The notes beneath the pieces were generated by a model, which saw nothing but the letters and a program-made list of their open reading frames with translations, was not told where the DNA came from and ran no database searches. DNA of 64,000 nt. Origin: Streptomyces corallincola (GTDB lineage: Bacteria > Actinomycetota > Actinomycetes > Streptomycetales > Streptomycetaceae). The position numbers and the translations under genes are program-made. Location of the stretch: the NCBI RefSeq assembly GCF_019104725.1, contig NZ_JAHRXF010000004.1:124001-188000 (forward strand), read 5' to 3'. Positions 7,809 to 17,384 of the stretch are shown one piece after another. How positions within the stretch are numbered: position 1 is the stretch's first letter; every line of letters begins with the position of its first letter.

Positions 7809-9086
7809 ATGACGGAGAACCAGAGCACCGCGCCGCAGGGCGATTCCGCCCCCTCGCGCCGCGCGCTGATCGGATGGGGCGGTGCCGGGCTCGCGTTCGG
7901 CGCCGTCGCCGCCGGGGGCGCGATGGCCGCCGCGCGCTCCGGCGGCGACGACCCCGTCCCGGCCGCCGAGTCGGGCGGCGCCGTGCCGTTCCACGGCACC
8001 CACCAGGCGGGGGTCGCCACGCCCGTCCAGGACCGGCTGCACTTCGCCGCGTTCGACGTGAAGACCGACGACCGCGCCGAGTTCGTCCGGATGCTGAAGG
8101 ACTGGACGGACGCGGCCCGCCGGATGACCGCCGGGGACACCGTTGGGGACGGGGCGTACGGCGGGGTCGCGGAGGCGCCGCCGGACGACACCGGCGAGGC
8201 GCTGGGGCTCAAGCCGTCCCGGCTGACCCTGACCATCGGGTTCGGGCCGTCGTTCTTCGAGCACTTCGGGCTGGCGGACCGCCGCCCGGAGGCCCTGGTG
8301 GACCTGCCCCGGTTCCCCGGCGACAACCTCGACCGGGGGCGTACCGGCGGCGACCTGTGCGTACAGGCGTGCGCGGACGATCCGCAGGTGGCGGTGCACG
8401 CGATCCGCAACCTGGCCCGTATCGGGTTCGGCAAGGTCGCCATCCGCTGGTCCCAGCTCGGCTTCGGCAAGACCTCCTCCACCACCCCGGACGCCCAGAC
8501 ACCCCGCAATCTGATGGGCTTCAAGGACGGCACCCGCAACATCGCGGGCACCGAGACCGGCAGGCTGGACAGATTCGTGTGGGCCGCCGACAGCGACCAC
8601 GGGCCCAAGTCGGCCTGGATGACGGCGGGTTCGTATCTCGTCGCCCGGCGTATCCGCATGAACATCGAGACCTGGGACCGCACTTCCCTGCAGGAGCAGG
8701 AGGACGTGTTCGGCCGCTCCAAGGGCGAGGGCGCCCCGGCGGGCAGGGCCAAGGAGCACGACGCCCCGTTCCTGAAGGCGATGAAGCCGGACGCTCATGT
8801 GCGTCTGGCGCACCCCGACTCCAACGACGGCGTCACCATCCTGCGCCGGGGCTACTCCTTCACGGACGGCACCGACGGCCTGGGCCGTCTGGAGGCGGGC
8901 CTGTTCTTCCTGGCCTACCAGCGCGACCCCCGCAAGGGGTTCATCCCGCTCCAGCGCCGGTTGTCCGCGACCGACGCGCTCAACGAGTACATCCAGCACG
9001 TGGGTTCGGCGGTCTTCGCGGTTCCCCCCGGCGTCCGCGACAAGGGCGACTGGTGGGGCCGGACGCTGTTCTCCGAGGAGGCGTGA
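7809..9086 (+). CDS. efeB: Deferrochelatase/peroxidase EfeB (DyP family)
   Basis: A 425-residue heme-containing dye-decolorising peroxidase exported by the Tat pathway: the N-terminus has S-R17-R18-A-L-I-G followed by a long Ala/Gly hydrophobic segment. The DyP signature GFKDGTRN is present near residue 240, with the catalytic Asp inside it. Downstream ARRIRMNIETWDRT and HPDSNDGVTILRRGYSF are standard for the family. In EfeUOB it is thought to oxidise ferrous iron or extract iron from heme outside the membrane. It sits between efeO and efeU. Confidence 0.95.
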   Translation: MTENQSTAPQGDSAPSRRALIGWGGAGLAFGAVAAGGAMAAARSGGDDPVPAAESGGAVPFHGTHQAGVATPVQDRLHFAAFDVKTDDRAEFVRMLKDWTDAARRMTAGDTVGDGAYGGVAEAPPDDTGEALGLKPSRLTLTIGFGPSFFEHFGLADRRPEALVDLPRFPGDNLDRGRTGGDLCVQACADDPQVAVHAIRNLARIGFGKVAIRWSQLGFGKTSSTTPDAQTPRNLMGFKDGTRNIAGTETGRLDRFVWAADSDHGPKSAWMTAGSYLVARRIRMNIETWDRTSLQEQEDVFGRSKGEGAPAGRAKEHDAPFLKAMKPDAHVRLAHPDSNDGVTILRRGYSFTDGTDGLGRLEAGLFFLAYQRDPRKGFIPLQRRLSATDALNEYIQHVGSAVFAVPPGVRDKGDWWGRTLFSEEA

Positions 9087-9090
9087 CCCT

Positions 9091-9963
9091 GTGTTCTCCA
9101 ACTATCTGATCGGTCTGCGCGAGGGGCTGGAGGCCAGCCTCGTCGTGTGCATCCTGATCGCCTATCTGGTCAAGACCGGCCGCCGGGACGCCCTGAGGCC
9201 GATCTGGACCGGCATCGCGCTGGCCATCGCGCTGGCGCTCGGCTTCGGCTGCGCGCTGGAGTTCGGCTCGCAGGAGATGACGTTCGAGGCGCAGGAGGCG
9301 CTCGGCGGCTCGCTGTCGATCATCGCCGTCGGGCTGGTCACCTGGATGGTGTTCTGGATGCGGCGCACCGCCCGGCACCTGAAGTCGGAGCTGCACGGCA
9401 AGCTGGACGCGGCGCTCGCGATGGGCACCGGCGCGCTGGTCGCCACCGCGTTCCTCGCGGTCGGCCGGGAGGGCCTGGAGACCTCGCTGTTCGTGTGGGC
9501 GTCGGTGCACGCGGCCGGGGACGGCACCCCGCGCCCGCTGATCGGCGTGGCCCTGGGCCTCGCCACGGCGGTGCTGCTGGGCTGGCTGTTCTACCGGGGC
9601 GCGCTCCGCATCAACCTGGCCAAGTTCTTCACCTGGACCGGCGCCATGCTGGTCGTGGTCGCGGCGGGCGTCCTCGCCTACGGCTTCCACGACCTCCAGG
9701 AGGCCAACTGGATACCGGGCATCTCGCACCTGGCGTTCGACATCAGCGACACCATCGAGCCGGACAGCTGGTACGGCACGCTGCTGAAGGGCGTGTTCAA
9801 CTTCCAGCCGGACCCGACCGTCGTCCAGGTCACGGTGTGGCTGCTGTACCTGATCCCGACGCTCGTCGTCTTCTTCGCCCCGGTAGGGTCTGCCTCCGGG
9901 AAGGGGAAGGTGACGACACCGCATGACCAGGGAACGCGGCCCTCTGAGGCTCCGCAGGCGTGA
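9091..9963 (+). CDS. efeU: Iron permease EfeU (FTR1/OFeT family)
   Basis: About 290 residues; the GTG at 9091 directly follows the efeB stop and is preceded by GAGGAG. Seven or so hydrophobic segments are present. The two essential REGLE iron-binding motifs are visible, one at residues 9-13 (LREGLEASL) and one in the fourth segment (GREGLETSL), as in FTR1-type ferric permeases. The C-terminal 20 residues are hydrophilic. Gene order here is O-B-U, unlike the U-O-B order of enterobacteria. Confidence 0.95.
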   Translation: MFSNYLIGLREGLEASLVVCILIAYLVKTGRRDALRPIWTGIALAIALALGFGCALEFGSQEMTFEAQEALGGSLSIIAVGLVTWMVFWMRRTARHLKSELHGKLDAALAMGTGALVATAFLAVGREGLETSLFVWASVHAAGDGTPRPLIGVALGLATAVLLGWLFYRGALRINLAKFFTWTGAMLVVVAAGVLAYGFHDLQEANWIPGISHLAFDISDTIEPDSWYGTLLKGVFNFQPDPTVVQVTVWLLYLIPTLVVFFAPVGSASGKGKVTTPHDQGTRPSEAPQA

Positions 9964-10915
9964 CCGCCGCGCACTGCTGACGACGGCGCTGGTCGCGCTG
10001 TCGCTGACGGCGAGCGGCTGTGTGGTGGTGCACGGGGAGCGCGAGGTGCTGCCCACCGCCACCCGGAGCGAGGCCGCGCGGGCGCTGGCCGATTTCACCG
10101 CCGCCTACAACGCCGCCGACAAGGGCTTCGACCGGTCGAAGGACGCGGGCCGGGTCACCGGCGCGCTCGCCGCGATCGACGGTGCCCGGCTCACCGCCGG
10201 ACACGCCAACCACCCCTCGGGCAACCCGAACCACACCCCGCTGATCCTCACGGACGCGAAGTTCACCATCCCGAAGAAGGCGGGCCGGCCCCGTTTCTTC
10301 CTCGCGGACGCACGGGGCAACAAGGGCGGGGACGTGCGCTGGCTGCTCGTCTTCACCCGCGACGGGTCCGGCGCGAACTGGCGGGTCGCCTATCTGACGC
10401 TGCTCGCGCCCAGTGCCGTACCCGAGTTCGCCCAGGACGCGCAGGGCTGGGCGGAACCGGTGGAGGGCCGCGCGGGCGGGGTCGCGGTCTCCCCCGCCGA
10501 CCTCGGCGCCGACTACGCCGACTATCTCCAGGACGGCGGCGACAGGTTCGCGGACGGCCCGCACACCAGCGGCTGGCGCACCGACCGCGAACGGCTGTCG
10601 AAGCGTCCCGGCCTGGTCAGGCAGTACCAGGACGAACCGCTGACCAGGGGCGACTACGCGCCGCTGGCGCTGCGCACGGCCGACGGCGGCGCGCTGGTCT
10701 TCTTCGCCACCCACCACTTCGAGAAGCAGACCGCCGCCGCCGGCACGTCCGTCCCGGTCACCAACCAGGACGTGCGGGCGCTCACCAAGGGCGAGGTCAA
10801 GCAGTCCCTGACGATGGAGTTCGTCTCCAACGAGGCCGCTCTCGACCCGCCGGGCAGCGGCCCGGTGAAGGTCATCGGCCGGGTGCAGGGCCTGACGGGA
10901 GCCGTCGGCGAGTAA
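9923..10915 (+). CDS. Putative lipoprotein, unknown function
   Basis: A 330-residue protein whose start overlaps the end of efeU by 41 nt in another frame, so it is probably cotranscribed. The N-terminus is strongly Arg-rich and then hydrophobic, with lipobox LTASGC (Cys at about 33). The mature part is mixed alpha/beta with repeated short motifs such as DFTAAYNAADKGFD and LADARGNKGGDVRWLLVFTRD, of no family I recognise. It resembles actinobacterial secreted proteins of unknown function. A link to iron uptake rests only on position. Confidence 0.75.
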   Translation: MTRERGPLRLRRRDRRALLTTALVALSLTASGCVVVHGEREVLPTATRSEAARALADFTAAYNAADKGFDRSKDAGRVTGALAAIDGARLTAGHANHPSGNPNHTPLILTDAKFTIPKKAGRPRFFLADARGNKGGDVRWLLVFTRDGSGANWRVAYLTLLAPSAVPEFAQDAQGWAEPVEGRAGGVAVSPADLGADYADYLQDGGDRFADGPHTSGWRTDRERLSKRPGLVRQYQDEPLTRGDYAPLALRTADGGALVFFATHHFEKQTAAAGTSVPVTNQDVRALTKGEVKQSLTMEFVSNEAALDPPGSGPVKVIGRVQGLTGAVGE

Positions 10916-10964
10916 CCCGCGCCGCCGGACGCCACAGGGCGGGACCGGCCACCGGGGCGCGCCG

Positions 10965-11705
10965 TCAGCGGACCGGGGGCCAACTGTCGCGGGCCGGGTC
11001 CCCGGCCGCCACGTACCGCGCGCACTCGTCGGTGAGGATCTCCAGCAGGCTCAGCGGGTCCGGAAGCGGGTGTTCCGGACCGCGCACCCAGCGCACCCCG
11101 TTGGCGTCGCCGTTGCCGTCACCGGGCAGCGCGGCGGGCGGTACGAGGACGTAGGAGCCCCGGCAGTGCCAGCGCAGCCCCGGATGCTCGTCCATCGTCT
11201 CGGGGTGGCAGTCCAGCTCGCAGGGCCACCACTCGTCCTCGTCCTCGGGGGTGCCACGGGTGAGGGTGAAGAACAGCAGCCGCCCGTCGTCGCTCTCGGC
11301 GACCGGGCCGACGTCGATACCGGCGGCGGTGAGCCGCTCCAGCGCCTCCCGCCCGGCCGCGAGCGGCACGTCCAGGACGTCGTGGACCATGCCGGTGGCG
11401 GTGATGAAGTTCGCCTCGGGCTGGCTGCGGGCCCACCGCTCGATCTGGGCCGCGTCGGTGGTGGACTGCGTCTGCCAGGCGAACGACACGGGGTGCCGGG
11501 CCGGGGTGGGGCAGCCGACCCGGTCGCAGGAACACCCGTAGCCGTCGGCCGGGTGCGCGGCGGGCGCGAGCGGCAGACCCGCCTGGGCGGCGGCGAGCAG
11601 CAGCGCCTCACGGCCGCCCGCGTCGCCGGTCTCCCGAGGGCGCTTCCGCAGCCACTGGGAGAGTCTGCCCTGCCGGGCGGCCCGGCCGCCGAACGTCGCG
11701 CTCAT
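10965..11705 (-). CDS. Stand-alone bifunctional DNA primase/polymerase N-terminal domain protein
   Basis: A 246-residue protein matching the Prim-Pol (AEP superfamily) domain as seen in actinobacteria: GYGCSCDRVGCPTPARHPVSF, then IERWARSQPEANFITATG, DVLDVPLAAG, and a C-terminal SYVLVPPA. The DVLDVP pair of Asp residues would be the metal-binding motif I. A paired-Cys/His element (CSCDRVGCPTPARH) could bind zinc. There is no helicase domain, unlike replication Prim-Pols of plasmids and phages. GAGGGG lies upstream of the ATG. Enzyme activity is not certain. Confidence 0.8.
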   Translation of the reverse strand: MSATFGGRAARQGRLSQWLRKRPRETGDAGGREALLLAAAQAGLPLAPAAHPADGYGCSCDRVGCPTPARHPVSFAWQTQSTTDAAQIERWARSQPEANFITATGMVHDVLDVPLAAGREALERLTAAGIDVGPVAESDDGRLLFFTLTRGTPEDEDEWWPCELDCHPETMDEHPGLRWHCRGSYVLVPPAALPGDGNGDANGVRWVRGPEHPLPDPLSLLEILTDECARYVAAGDPARDSWPPVR

Positions 11706-11922
11706 CTATCCCCTCGCCTCGCTGGTGTGCGGACAGCATGCCTCATGGTCCCACCTTCACACGCTCGGGGGGTGCGGACCGGGGATCGGAGCGGGCGGGG
11801 AGGGGGCGTGGGCGGCACGGTGCGTGAGCGGGGGTGCGGCCGCGGGGCCGCCGTACGCCCTCCCCGCGCCGGGTCACCGACTCCCCGCGCGCCCGCTCTA
11901 CGACCTCCTCGCGCGTCCCGTC

Positions 11923-12954
11923 CTACGACTCCTCGCGCGTCCCGTCCTCGTGCTCCGGGGGCCAGGCGTCGCCCCACTCGGCGTCCCGGGCGGCCCGGTA
12001 GAGCGGGCCGTGGCGTCTGGTGACCGTGGTGCGGGCGATGCGCCCGCCCCCGGCCGCCTCCGTGCCGGGCTCGCAGAGGTCGAGCAGCACCTGGCCCTTG
12101 CGGATCTGCGGGCGGCGGACGACCCGCGCGGGCGCCGGGGCGGCCGGGAGCCGGGTGGCGGCGACATAGCTGAACTTCTCGTCCTCGTAGGCGAGGGAGC
12201 CGCCCTTGACCTGGCGGTGCAGGGAGGAACGGCTGACGCGGGCCGAGAAGTGGCACCAGTCGGTGCCGGGCACGATGGGGCAGGCGGCGCTGTGCGGGCA
12301 GGGCGCGGCGATCCGGAACCCGGCCGCGACCAGCCGGTCCCGCGCCTCGATGATCCGCGCGTACCCGGCCGGGGTGCCCGCCTCGACCACGACCACGGTC
12401 CGCGCTGCCCCGGCCGCCGCGTCCACCAGGGCGGCACGTCCGGCGGGGTCGAGTTCGTTGAGGACGTACGACACGGTGAGCAGATCGGTGTCGTCCAGTG
12501 CGAGCCCGGCGCCGATGCGGGCGCGCTGCCAGCGGGCGCCGCGCAGGTCGGGGTGGGCGGCGGCGAGCTCCCGGCCGAGGGCGAGCGCGGGCTCGGCCCA
12601 GTCGAGCACGGTGACCGGCCGGACACCGGGCCACACGGCGCTCACCGCCCAGGTCGCGGCACCGGTGCCGCCGCCGAGGTCCAGCTGGCTCGCCGGGCTC
12701 CAGCCGGGCAGCGCGTCCGCGAGGGCGCCGAGCGCGGCCCGTACCGCCTCGAAGGTGGCGGGCATGCGGTACGCGGCGTAGGCGGCGACATCGGCCCGGT
12801 CCCGCAGAATCGGGGCGTCGGTCGGGGTCTCCCCCCGGTAGTTGGCGATCAGCCGCTCGACGGCCCCGGTGGCCTGCCGCGCCGGAAGTCCGTCCAGCAG
12901 CCCGGCGAGGGCGGAGCGGAGGGTGTCGGCGGGGGCGGCGGGAGCGTCGTTCAC
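11923..12954 (-). CDS. Rsm22-like small ribosomal subunit methyltransferase family protein
   Basis: A 343-residue protein with SAM-binding motif QLDLGGGTGAATWAV (about residues 91-105), then the Rsm22-typical LLTVSYVLNEL and VVVVEAGTPAGYARI. A Cys/His cluster follows, CPHSAACP and DWCHFSARV, conserved in the family and a candidate iron-sulfur or zinc site, then the KFSYVAATR segment. The mitochondrial relatives act on small-subunit assembly; the bacterial substrate is not established. It starts with GTG. Confidence 0.88.
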   Translation of the reverse strand: MNDAPAAPADTLRSALAGLLDGLPARQATGAVERLIANYRGETPTDAPILRDRADVAAYAAYRMPATFEAVRAALGALADALPGWSPASQLDLGGGTGAATWAVSAVWPGVRPVTVLDWAEPALALGRELAAAHPDLRGARWQRARIGAGLALDDTDLLTVSYVLNELDPAGRAALVDAAAGAARTVVVVEAGTPAGYARIIEARDRLVAAGFRIAAPCPHSAACPIVPGTDWCHFSARVSRSSLHRQVKGGSLAYEDEKFSYVAATRLPAAPAPARVVRRPQIRKGQVLLDLCEPGTEAAGGGRIARTTVTRRHGPLYRAARDAEWGDAWPPEHEDGTREES

Positions 12955-13095
12955 GGGGGGATTCTCTCAGGTGCGGCGCGGGGGGTGGCACGGGTGTGCC
13001 ACGGGGACGGCCCGGTGTGCAGCGAGGGGCGTTCACCCGTACGGGGCGCGCCCGGGCCCGTGCGGTAGCGCAGCCCGGGCGGCGGAACACGGCCT

Positions 13096-14298
13096 TCAGC
13101 CGGTCGGCCCCGGCTCCCGGCCCGTGAGGCCCCGCACCGCCCGCGCCAACGTTGTCGCCGCCGCAGCGCGCGGGGTGTTGTCCGGTGAACGGCGGCGCGG
13201 GTGGACGGTGTTGGCGAGGAGGACGAGGAAGGTGTCCGTGGCCGGGTCGAGCACGAGGGACGTGCCGGTGAACCCGGTGTGTCCGGCGGCGCCGCCGCCC
13301 GCGAGTTCGCCCATGAACCACGCCTGGTCCACGGTGAAGCCCAACCCCGGTGCGGTGAGCAGGAGTTCGACGAAGTCGGGGCCGAGGACGCGGGCGGGTC
13401 CGTAGGCACCGCCCGCGAGCAGGGCGCGGCAGAACACGGCGAGGTCGCGGGCGGTGGAGAAGAGTCCGGCGTGGCCCGCGACCCCGCCGAGCGCCCACGC
13501 GTTCTCGTCGTGCACGGCCCCGCGCACCATGCCCCGGTCCAGCTTGGCCCACGGCCGCCGCTGGTCCTCGGTGGCGGCGGCGTCGGGGCTCGGCCCGAAG
13601 CCGGTGGCGGTCATGCCGAGCGGCCGGGTGATGCCCTCCGCGACCAGTACGTCCAGGGTGCGGCCGGTGATCCGCTCCAGCACGCACTGGAGCAGCAGCA
13701 TGTTGAGGTCGGAGTAGCGGTACGCACCCGGCGCCGCGTTTGGCACCTCGGCGCGCAGCAGGTCGAACCGCGCCCGCGTGTCCGGGCAGTCGTACAGCGG
13801 GAGTTCGGGCCGCAGCCCGGAGGTGTGGGTGAGCAACTGCCGTACGGTGACGCGGCGGGCGGCGGCACCGGTCAGCTCGGGGACGTAGGCGGCGATCTCC
13901 GCGTCCATGCCGAGGGTGCCGCGCTCGATCTGCTGGACGGCGGCGACCGAGGTGAACAGTTTGGTGAGGGAGGCCAGGTCGAACGGCGTGCCCAGGGTCA
14001 TCGGCACCCGGCGCGCGGGCGGGAGTTCGACCCCGCTGTCGGTCTCGGGGTCGTAGGAGGCGTACCGCACGGCCCAGCCCGCCGCCCGCTCGACGGCGAT
14101 GACGGGTCCGCGTCCGGCCACCACGACCGCACCGGCGGCCCAGGGGCGGTCTCCTGCGGTGAGTTCGCGCACGAGACCACCGAGGCGGGCCAGTACGACG
14201 GGGTCGAGGCCGGCCCGCTCGGGGGTGCCGGGGCGCAGTCTCGGCGTGCTCAGCGGTCGTCTCCCTCGGGTTTCGCACGAGTGTTCCAGGGACGGCAC
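13096..14298 (-). CDS. Serine hydrolase, beta-lactamase class C/esterase family
   Basis: A 400-residue penicillin-binding-protein fold hydrolase. The nucleophile motif SLTKLF (SxxK) lies near residue 105, the Tyr motif is YSDLN (usual YxN) near residue 194, and HTGFTGTS fits the third KTG/HxG box. No signal peptide is visible. The only in-frame ATG (14298) overlaps the upstream MFS gene by 49 nt; the homologous part begins about 15 codons later, at a CTG overlapping the MFS stop (CTGA). Substrates may be short esters or peptides; a resistance role is not implied. Confidence 0.83.
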   Translation of the reverse strand: MPSLEHSCETRGRRPLSTPRLRPGTPERAGLDPVVLARLGGLVRELTAGDRPWAAGAVVVAGRGPVIAVERAAGWAVRYASYDPETDSGVELPPARRVPMTLGTPFDLASLTKLFTSVAAVQQIERGTLGMDAEIAAYVPELTGAAARRVTVRQLLTHTSGLRPELPLYDCPDTRARFDLLRAEVPNAAPGAYRYSDLNMLLLQCVLERITGRTLDVLVAEGITRPLGMTATGFGPSPDAAATEDQRRPWAKLDRGMVRGAVHDENAWALGGVAGHAGLFSTARDLAVFCRALLAGGAYGPARVLGPDFVELLLTAPGLGFTVDQAWFMGELAGGGAAGHTGFTGTSLVLDPATDTFLVLLANTVHPRRRSPDNTPRAAAATTLARAVRGLTGREPGPTG

Positions 14299-15683
14299 AT
14301 TCCCACGAAACAGCCCGCCGCGACCAGCGCACCCACCAGTTGGACGACCGCCATCGGCACCGCCGTGCGCTCCCCGGCGATTCCGACGAGCGACGCGGCG
14401 ACCGCGCCGATGAGGAAGGACGACGTACCGAGCAGCGCGGACGCGGACCCGGCGGCGTGCCGGACGCGGAGCAGCGCGAGGGTCTGGGCGTTGGGCAGGC
14501 TGAACCCCATCGAGGCCATCAGCACGAACAGCGCGGCGGCCACCGGGACCAGGCCGACGGCGCCGAACACCCCGGTGGACATGAGCAGCAGCGCGGTCGC
14601 GGCGAGCACGGTCACCGTGATCCCGGCCGCGAACACCGTCTCCAGCCGGACCCGGCCGACCAGGACCTTGCCGTTGACCTGCCCGGCGATCACCAGTCCG
14701 ACCGAGTTCAGCCCGAACAGCAGGCTGAACGTCTGCGGGGAGGCGCCGTAGATCTCCTGGATCACGAACGGGGAGGCGGCGACGTACGCGAACAGCGAGG
14801 CGAAGGCGAAGCCGCCCGCGAGCGTGTAGCCGGTGAAGGGGGCGTCCGCGAGCAGGGTGCGCATGGCGCGCAGCGCGGCGCCGGTGCCTCCGCCGTGCCG
14901 TTCGGCGGGCGGCAGCGTCTCGGGCAGCCGCAGCCAGACGACGGCGGCGAGCAGCGTGCCGACCACGGTCAGGACGACGAACACGCCCCGCCAGTCGGTG
15001 ACCCGCAGGATCTGACCGCCGATCAGCGGTGCCACGATCGGTGCGACGCCCGAGATGAGCATGAGCGTGGAGAAGAACCGGGCCATCGACTCCCCGTCGT
15101 ACAGGTCGCGTACGACGGCTCGGGCGATGACGATCCCGGCCGCGCCCGCGAGGCCCTGGACCAGCCGGAACGCCACCAGCGTCTCGACGTTGGGCGCGAG
15201 CACGCAGAGCGCGGTGGCGAGGATGTAGACGGCGAGGCCGGTGAGCAGCGGGCGGCGGCGGCCCCAGCGGTCGCTCATCGGGCCGACGACGAGTTGCCCG
15301 AACGCCATGCCGCCCAGGCAGGCGGTGAGCGTGAGCTGCGCGGTCGAGGTGGAGGCGTGCAGGGTGCGGGTGACCTCCGGCAGCGAGGGGAGGTACATGT
15401 CCATCGCCAGCGGGGGTGTGGCGGTGAGGCCGCCGAGGAGGAGGGTGACGAGGGGGCCGGTACGGCGGGCGGAGGCGAGCCTGGCGGCCGGGGCGCCCGG
15501 GGTGGCCGGTCGGGTTCGCCGGGCGGGGACGGTGGGGGCGGGTGTGGCGGTGTCCGTGGGGGTGACGGCCGCGCCGGGCGCACCGGCGGCTGCCAGGGCG
15601 TCGGGGGCCGGGGTCGCGGGTTCCGGTCTCTCGGCGGCAGGTCTTCCGGGTGCGGGTATCGGCGCGTCCGTGTGCTCGGTCAT
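14250..15683 (-). CDS. Multidrug efflux MFS transporter, Bcr/CflA family
   Basis: The start was set at the ATG at 15683 (MTEHTDAPIPAPG), which has GAGGGAGGGG about 7 nt upstream. Longer frames upstream run only through a CATGTG repeat array. After a Pro/Ala-rich N-terminal stretch of about 75 residues come 12 hydrophobic segments. Family landmarks are PPLAMDMYLPSLPEV in TM1, GPMSDRWGRRRPLL in loop 2-3, and LVQGLAGAAGIVIARAVVRDLY. It is a proton-driven exporter of the inner membrane; the substrate is unknown. It is coupled to the downstream hydrolase gene. Confidence 0.9.
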   Translation of the reverse strand: MTEHTDAPIPAPGRPAAERPEPATPAPDALAAAGAPGAAVTPTDTATPAPTVPARRTRPATPGAPAARLASARRTGPLVTLLLGGLTATPPLAMDMYLPSLPEVTRTLHASTSTAQLTLTACLGGMAFGQLVVGPMSDRWGRRRPLLTGLAVYILATALCVLAPNVETLVAFRLVQGLAGAAGIVIARAVVRDLYDGESMARFFSTLMLISGVAPIVAPLIGGQILRVTDWRGVFVVLTVVGTLLAAVVWLRLPETLPPAERHGGGTGAALRAMRTLLADAPFTGYTLAGGFAFASLFAYVAASPFVIQEIYGASPQTFSLLFGLNSVGLVIAGQVNGKVLVGRVRLETVFAAGITVTVLAATALLLMSTGVFGAVGLVPVAAALFVLMASMGFSLPNAQTLALLRVRHAAGSASALLGTSSFLIGAVAASLVGIAGERTAVPMAVVQLVGALVAAGCFVGMCRPWNTRAKPEGDDR

Positions 15684-15812
15684 GTGCTGCCCCTCCCTCA
15701 TGTGCCCCTCTCCCATACGGCGCTCCCCCATGTGGTCCGCCCCTGTGTGCTCAGCCCCCACGGGCTCCGCATGTGCTCAGCCCCCATGTGCTCAGCCCAC
15801 AGGTGATCCTCC
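15681..15812 (-). repeat. CATGTG-core degenerate tandem array upstream of the Bcr/CflA gene
   Basis: Seen on the plus strand as a run of CATGTGC/CCATGTGG elements about 15 nt apart, interspersed with degenerate copies (CCCATACGG, CTGTGTGC, CCCACGGGC). Read on the minus strand it would encode ADHMG/GEGHM-type pentapeptides, like the arrays at 27.4 and 29.6 kb, although the probable start codon excludes it from the protein. Confidence 0.7.
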
Positions 15813-15891
15813 ACGGGGACGGGCCCGGCACCTATGCTCTCAGCTCGTACACACTGCCGGGTGACACACGGATGAGGGGCGGGCGGCCGGG

Positions 15892-16893
15892 ATGGCTGAG
15901 CGGAGCGTGCGGTGGGGAATCCTGGCGACCGGCGGTATCGCGTCCGCGTTCGCCGCCGATCTGGTGGATCTGCCGGACGCGGAGATCGTGGCGGTGGCCT
16001 CCCGCCGCCAGGACTCGGCCGAGGCGTTCGCCGAACGGTTCGGTGTGCGCCGGGCCTATGGCGACTGGGAGTCGCTGGCGGCCGACGCGGACGTGGACGT
16101 CGTCTACGTCGCCACCCCGCACGCGGCGCACCGCGCGGCGGCCGGGCTGTGCCTGACGGCGGGCCGGAACGTGCTGTGCGAGAAGGCGTTCACCCTCAAC
16201 TCCGCCGAGGCGCTGGAGCTGGTGGCGCTGGCGAAGGAGCACGACCGCTTCCTGATGGAGGCGATGTGGATGTACTGCAGCCCGCTGATCCGGCGCCTGA
16301 CGGCCCTGGTGTCGGACGGTGCGATCGGTGAAGTCCGCACGATCCAGGCCGACTTCGGGCTGGAGGGCCCCTTCCCACCCGCGCACCGGCTGCGCGACCC
16401 GGCCCAGGGCGGCGGCGCCCTGCTGGACCTCGGGGTGTACCCGGTGTCGTTCGCGCATCTGCTGCTGGGCGAGCCGGACGGCGTCACCGCGCGCTCGGTG
16501 CTGTCCGAGGAGGGCGTCGATCTCCAGACGGCCGCCCTGCTGAGCTGGGACTCCGGGGCACTGGCCACGCTGCACTGCTCGATCGTCGGCGGTACGGGCG
16601 TGACGGCCTCGGTGACCGGGTCGCGCGGCCGGATCGACCTGCCGTCGGGCTTCTTCAACCCGGACCGGTTCGTCCTGCACCGGGACGGCCGCGACCCCGA
16701 GGAGTTCACCGCCGACCCCGCCGACGGACCCCGCACCAGCCTGCGGCACGAGGCCCGCGAGGTGATGCGGGCGCTGCGCGCGGGCGAGAAGGAGTCGCCG
16801 CTGGTGCCGCTCGCGGGGACGCTGGCGGTGATGCGGACGATGGATTCCGTCCGCGAGTCGGTGGGAGTGCGGTACCCGGGCGAGGGTGCCTGA
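15892..16893 (+). CDS. Gfo/Idh/MocA family NAD(P)-dependent oxidoreductase
   Basis: A 333-residue protein with an N-terminal Rossmann motif GILATGGIASAFAADL, then VAVASRRQDSAEAFAERFGV and VYVATPHAAHRAAA. The lysine motif CEKAFTLNSAEA follows (EKP in most members, EKA here). The C-terminal substrate domain is conserved (MEAMWMYCSPLIRRL, GGALLDLGVYPVSF). Members oxidise or epimerise sugars, cyclitols or dihydrodiols. The substrate is not determinable. It is single and divergent from the Bcr/CflA gene. Confidence 0.93.
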   Translation: MAERSVRWGILATGGIASAFAADLVDLPDAEIVAVASRRQDSAEAFAERFGVRRAYGDWESLAADADVDVVYVATPHAAHRAAAGLCLTAGRNVLCEKAFTLNSAEALELVALAKEHDRFLMEAMWMYCSPLIRRLTALVSDGAIGEVRTIQADFGLEGPFPPAHRLRDPAQGGGALLDLGVYPVSFAHLLLGEPDGVTARSVLSEEGVDLQTAALLSWDSGALATLHCSIVGGTGVTASVTGSRGRIDLPSGFFNPDRFVLHRDGRDPEEFTADPADGPRTSLRHEAREVMRALRAGEKESPLVPLAGTLAVMRTMDSVRESVGVRYPGEGA

Positions 16894-17384
16894 CCCCGCC
16901 AACGCGTACTCCGGTCTGCGGCGCGTTCACTTCCCGACGGGTGACCGGAATGCCCCGCATCAGGCCGAGTTGGGGGAGCTGCCGGGGCCCGGGGTGCCCC
17001 AACGCGCGCATTCACACAAGTGGAATTGAGACATCCGCAGTATTGCGGCCGGTGGGCCGCTTATGCTCAACTTATCTCCACAAGAGCTTCACACTTGGAG
17101 CACGCGAAGCGCGTGCGACGCGTGGAGCACAGGGTTCCCGAAGCCACACCGAGGGGGGCACGGCGGTCGTTCCACCGCACCGGAGGCAAGGGGGTGGACC
17201 TCGCGCGGGACGCGCGGGGTGCACACCGGCCGGTGGAGCGGCTGCCGCCAGAGGAGCTTCGGGGGACGCGCGCCCGGTACGGGGGGTACGGGGCGCGTGA
17301 AGCAGGGGGGGGCAGGACGGCCTCGGGTATCCGGGGGGGGTACGAGGCCGTAGCGGTGCGGGGGGACGGAGAGGGGTCCCGGCG
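16894..17384. other. Intergenic region, 491 bp, no supported gene
   Basis: The segment at 17020-17110 is noticeably richer in A+T than its surroundings, as expected of a promoter, but I cannot match a clean -35/-10 pair. Plus-strand open frames here encode Arg/Gly-rich, low-complexity peptides without a ribosome-binding site. The last 100 bp before the dacC-like gene end is G-rich. It lies between convergent genes. Confidence 0.5.

Noticed and set aside
15684..15761. Longer N-terminus for the Bcr/CflA exporter
   Set aside because: It would translate the CATGTG array; a good ribosome-binding site supports the ATG at 15683 instead.
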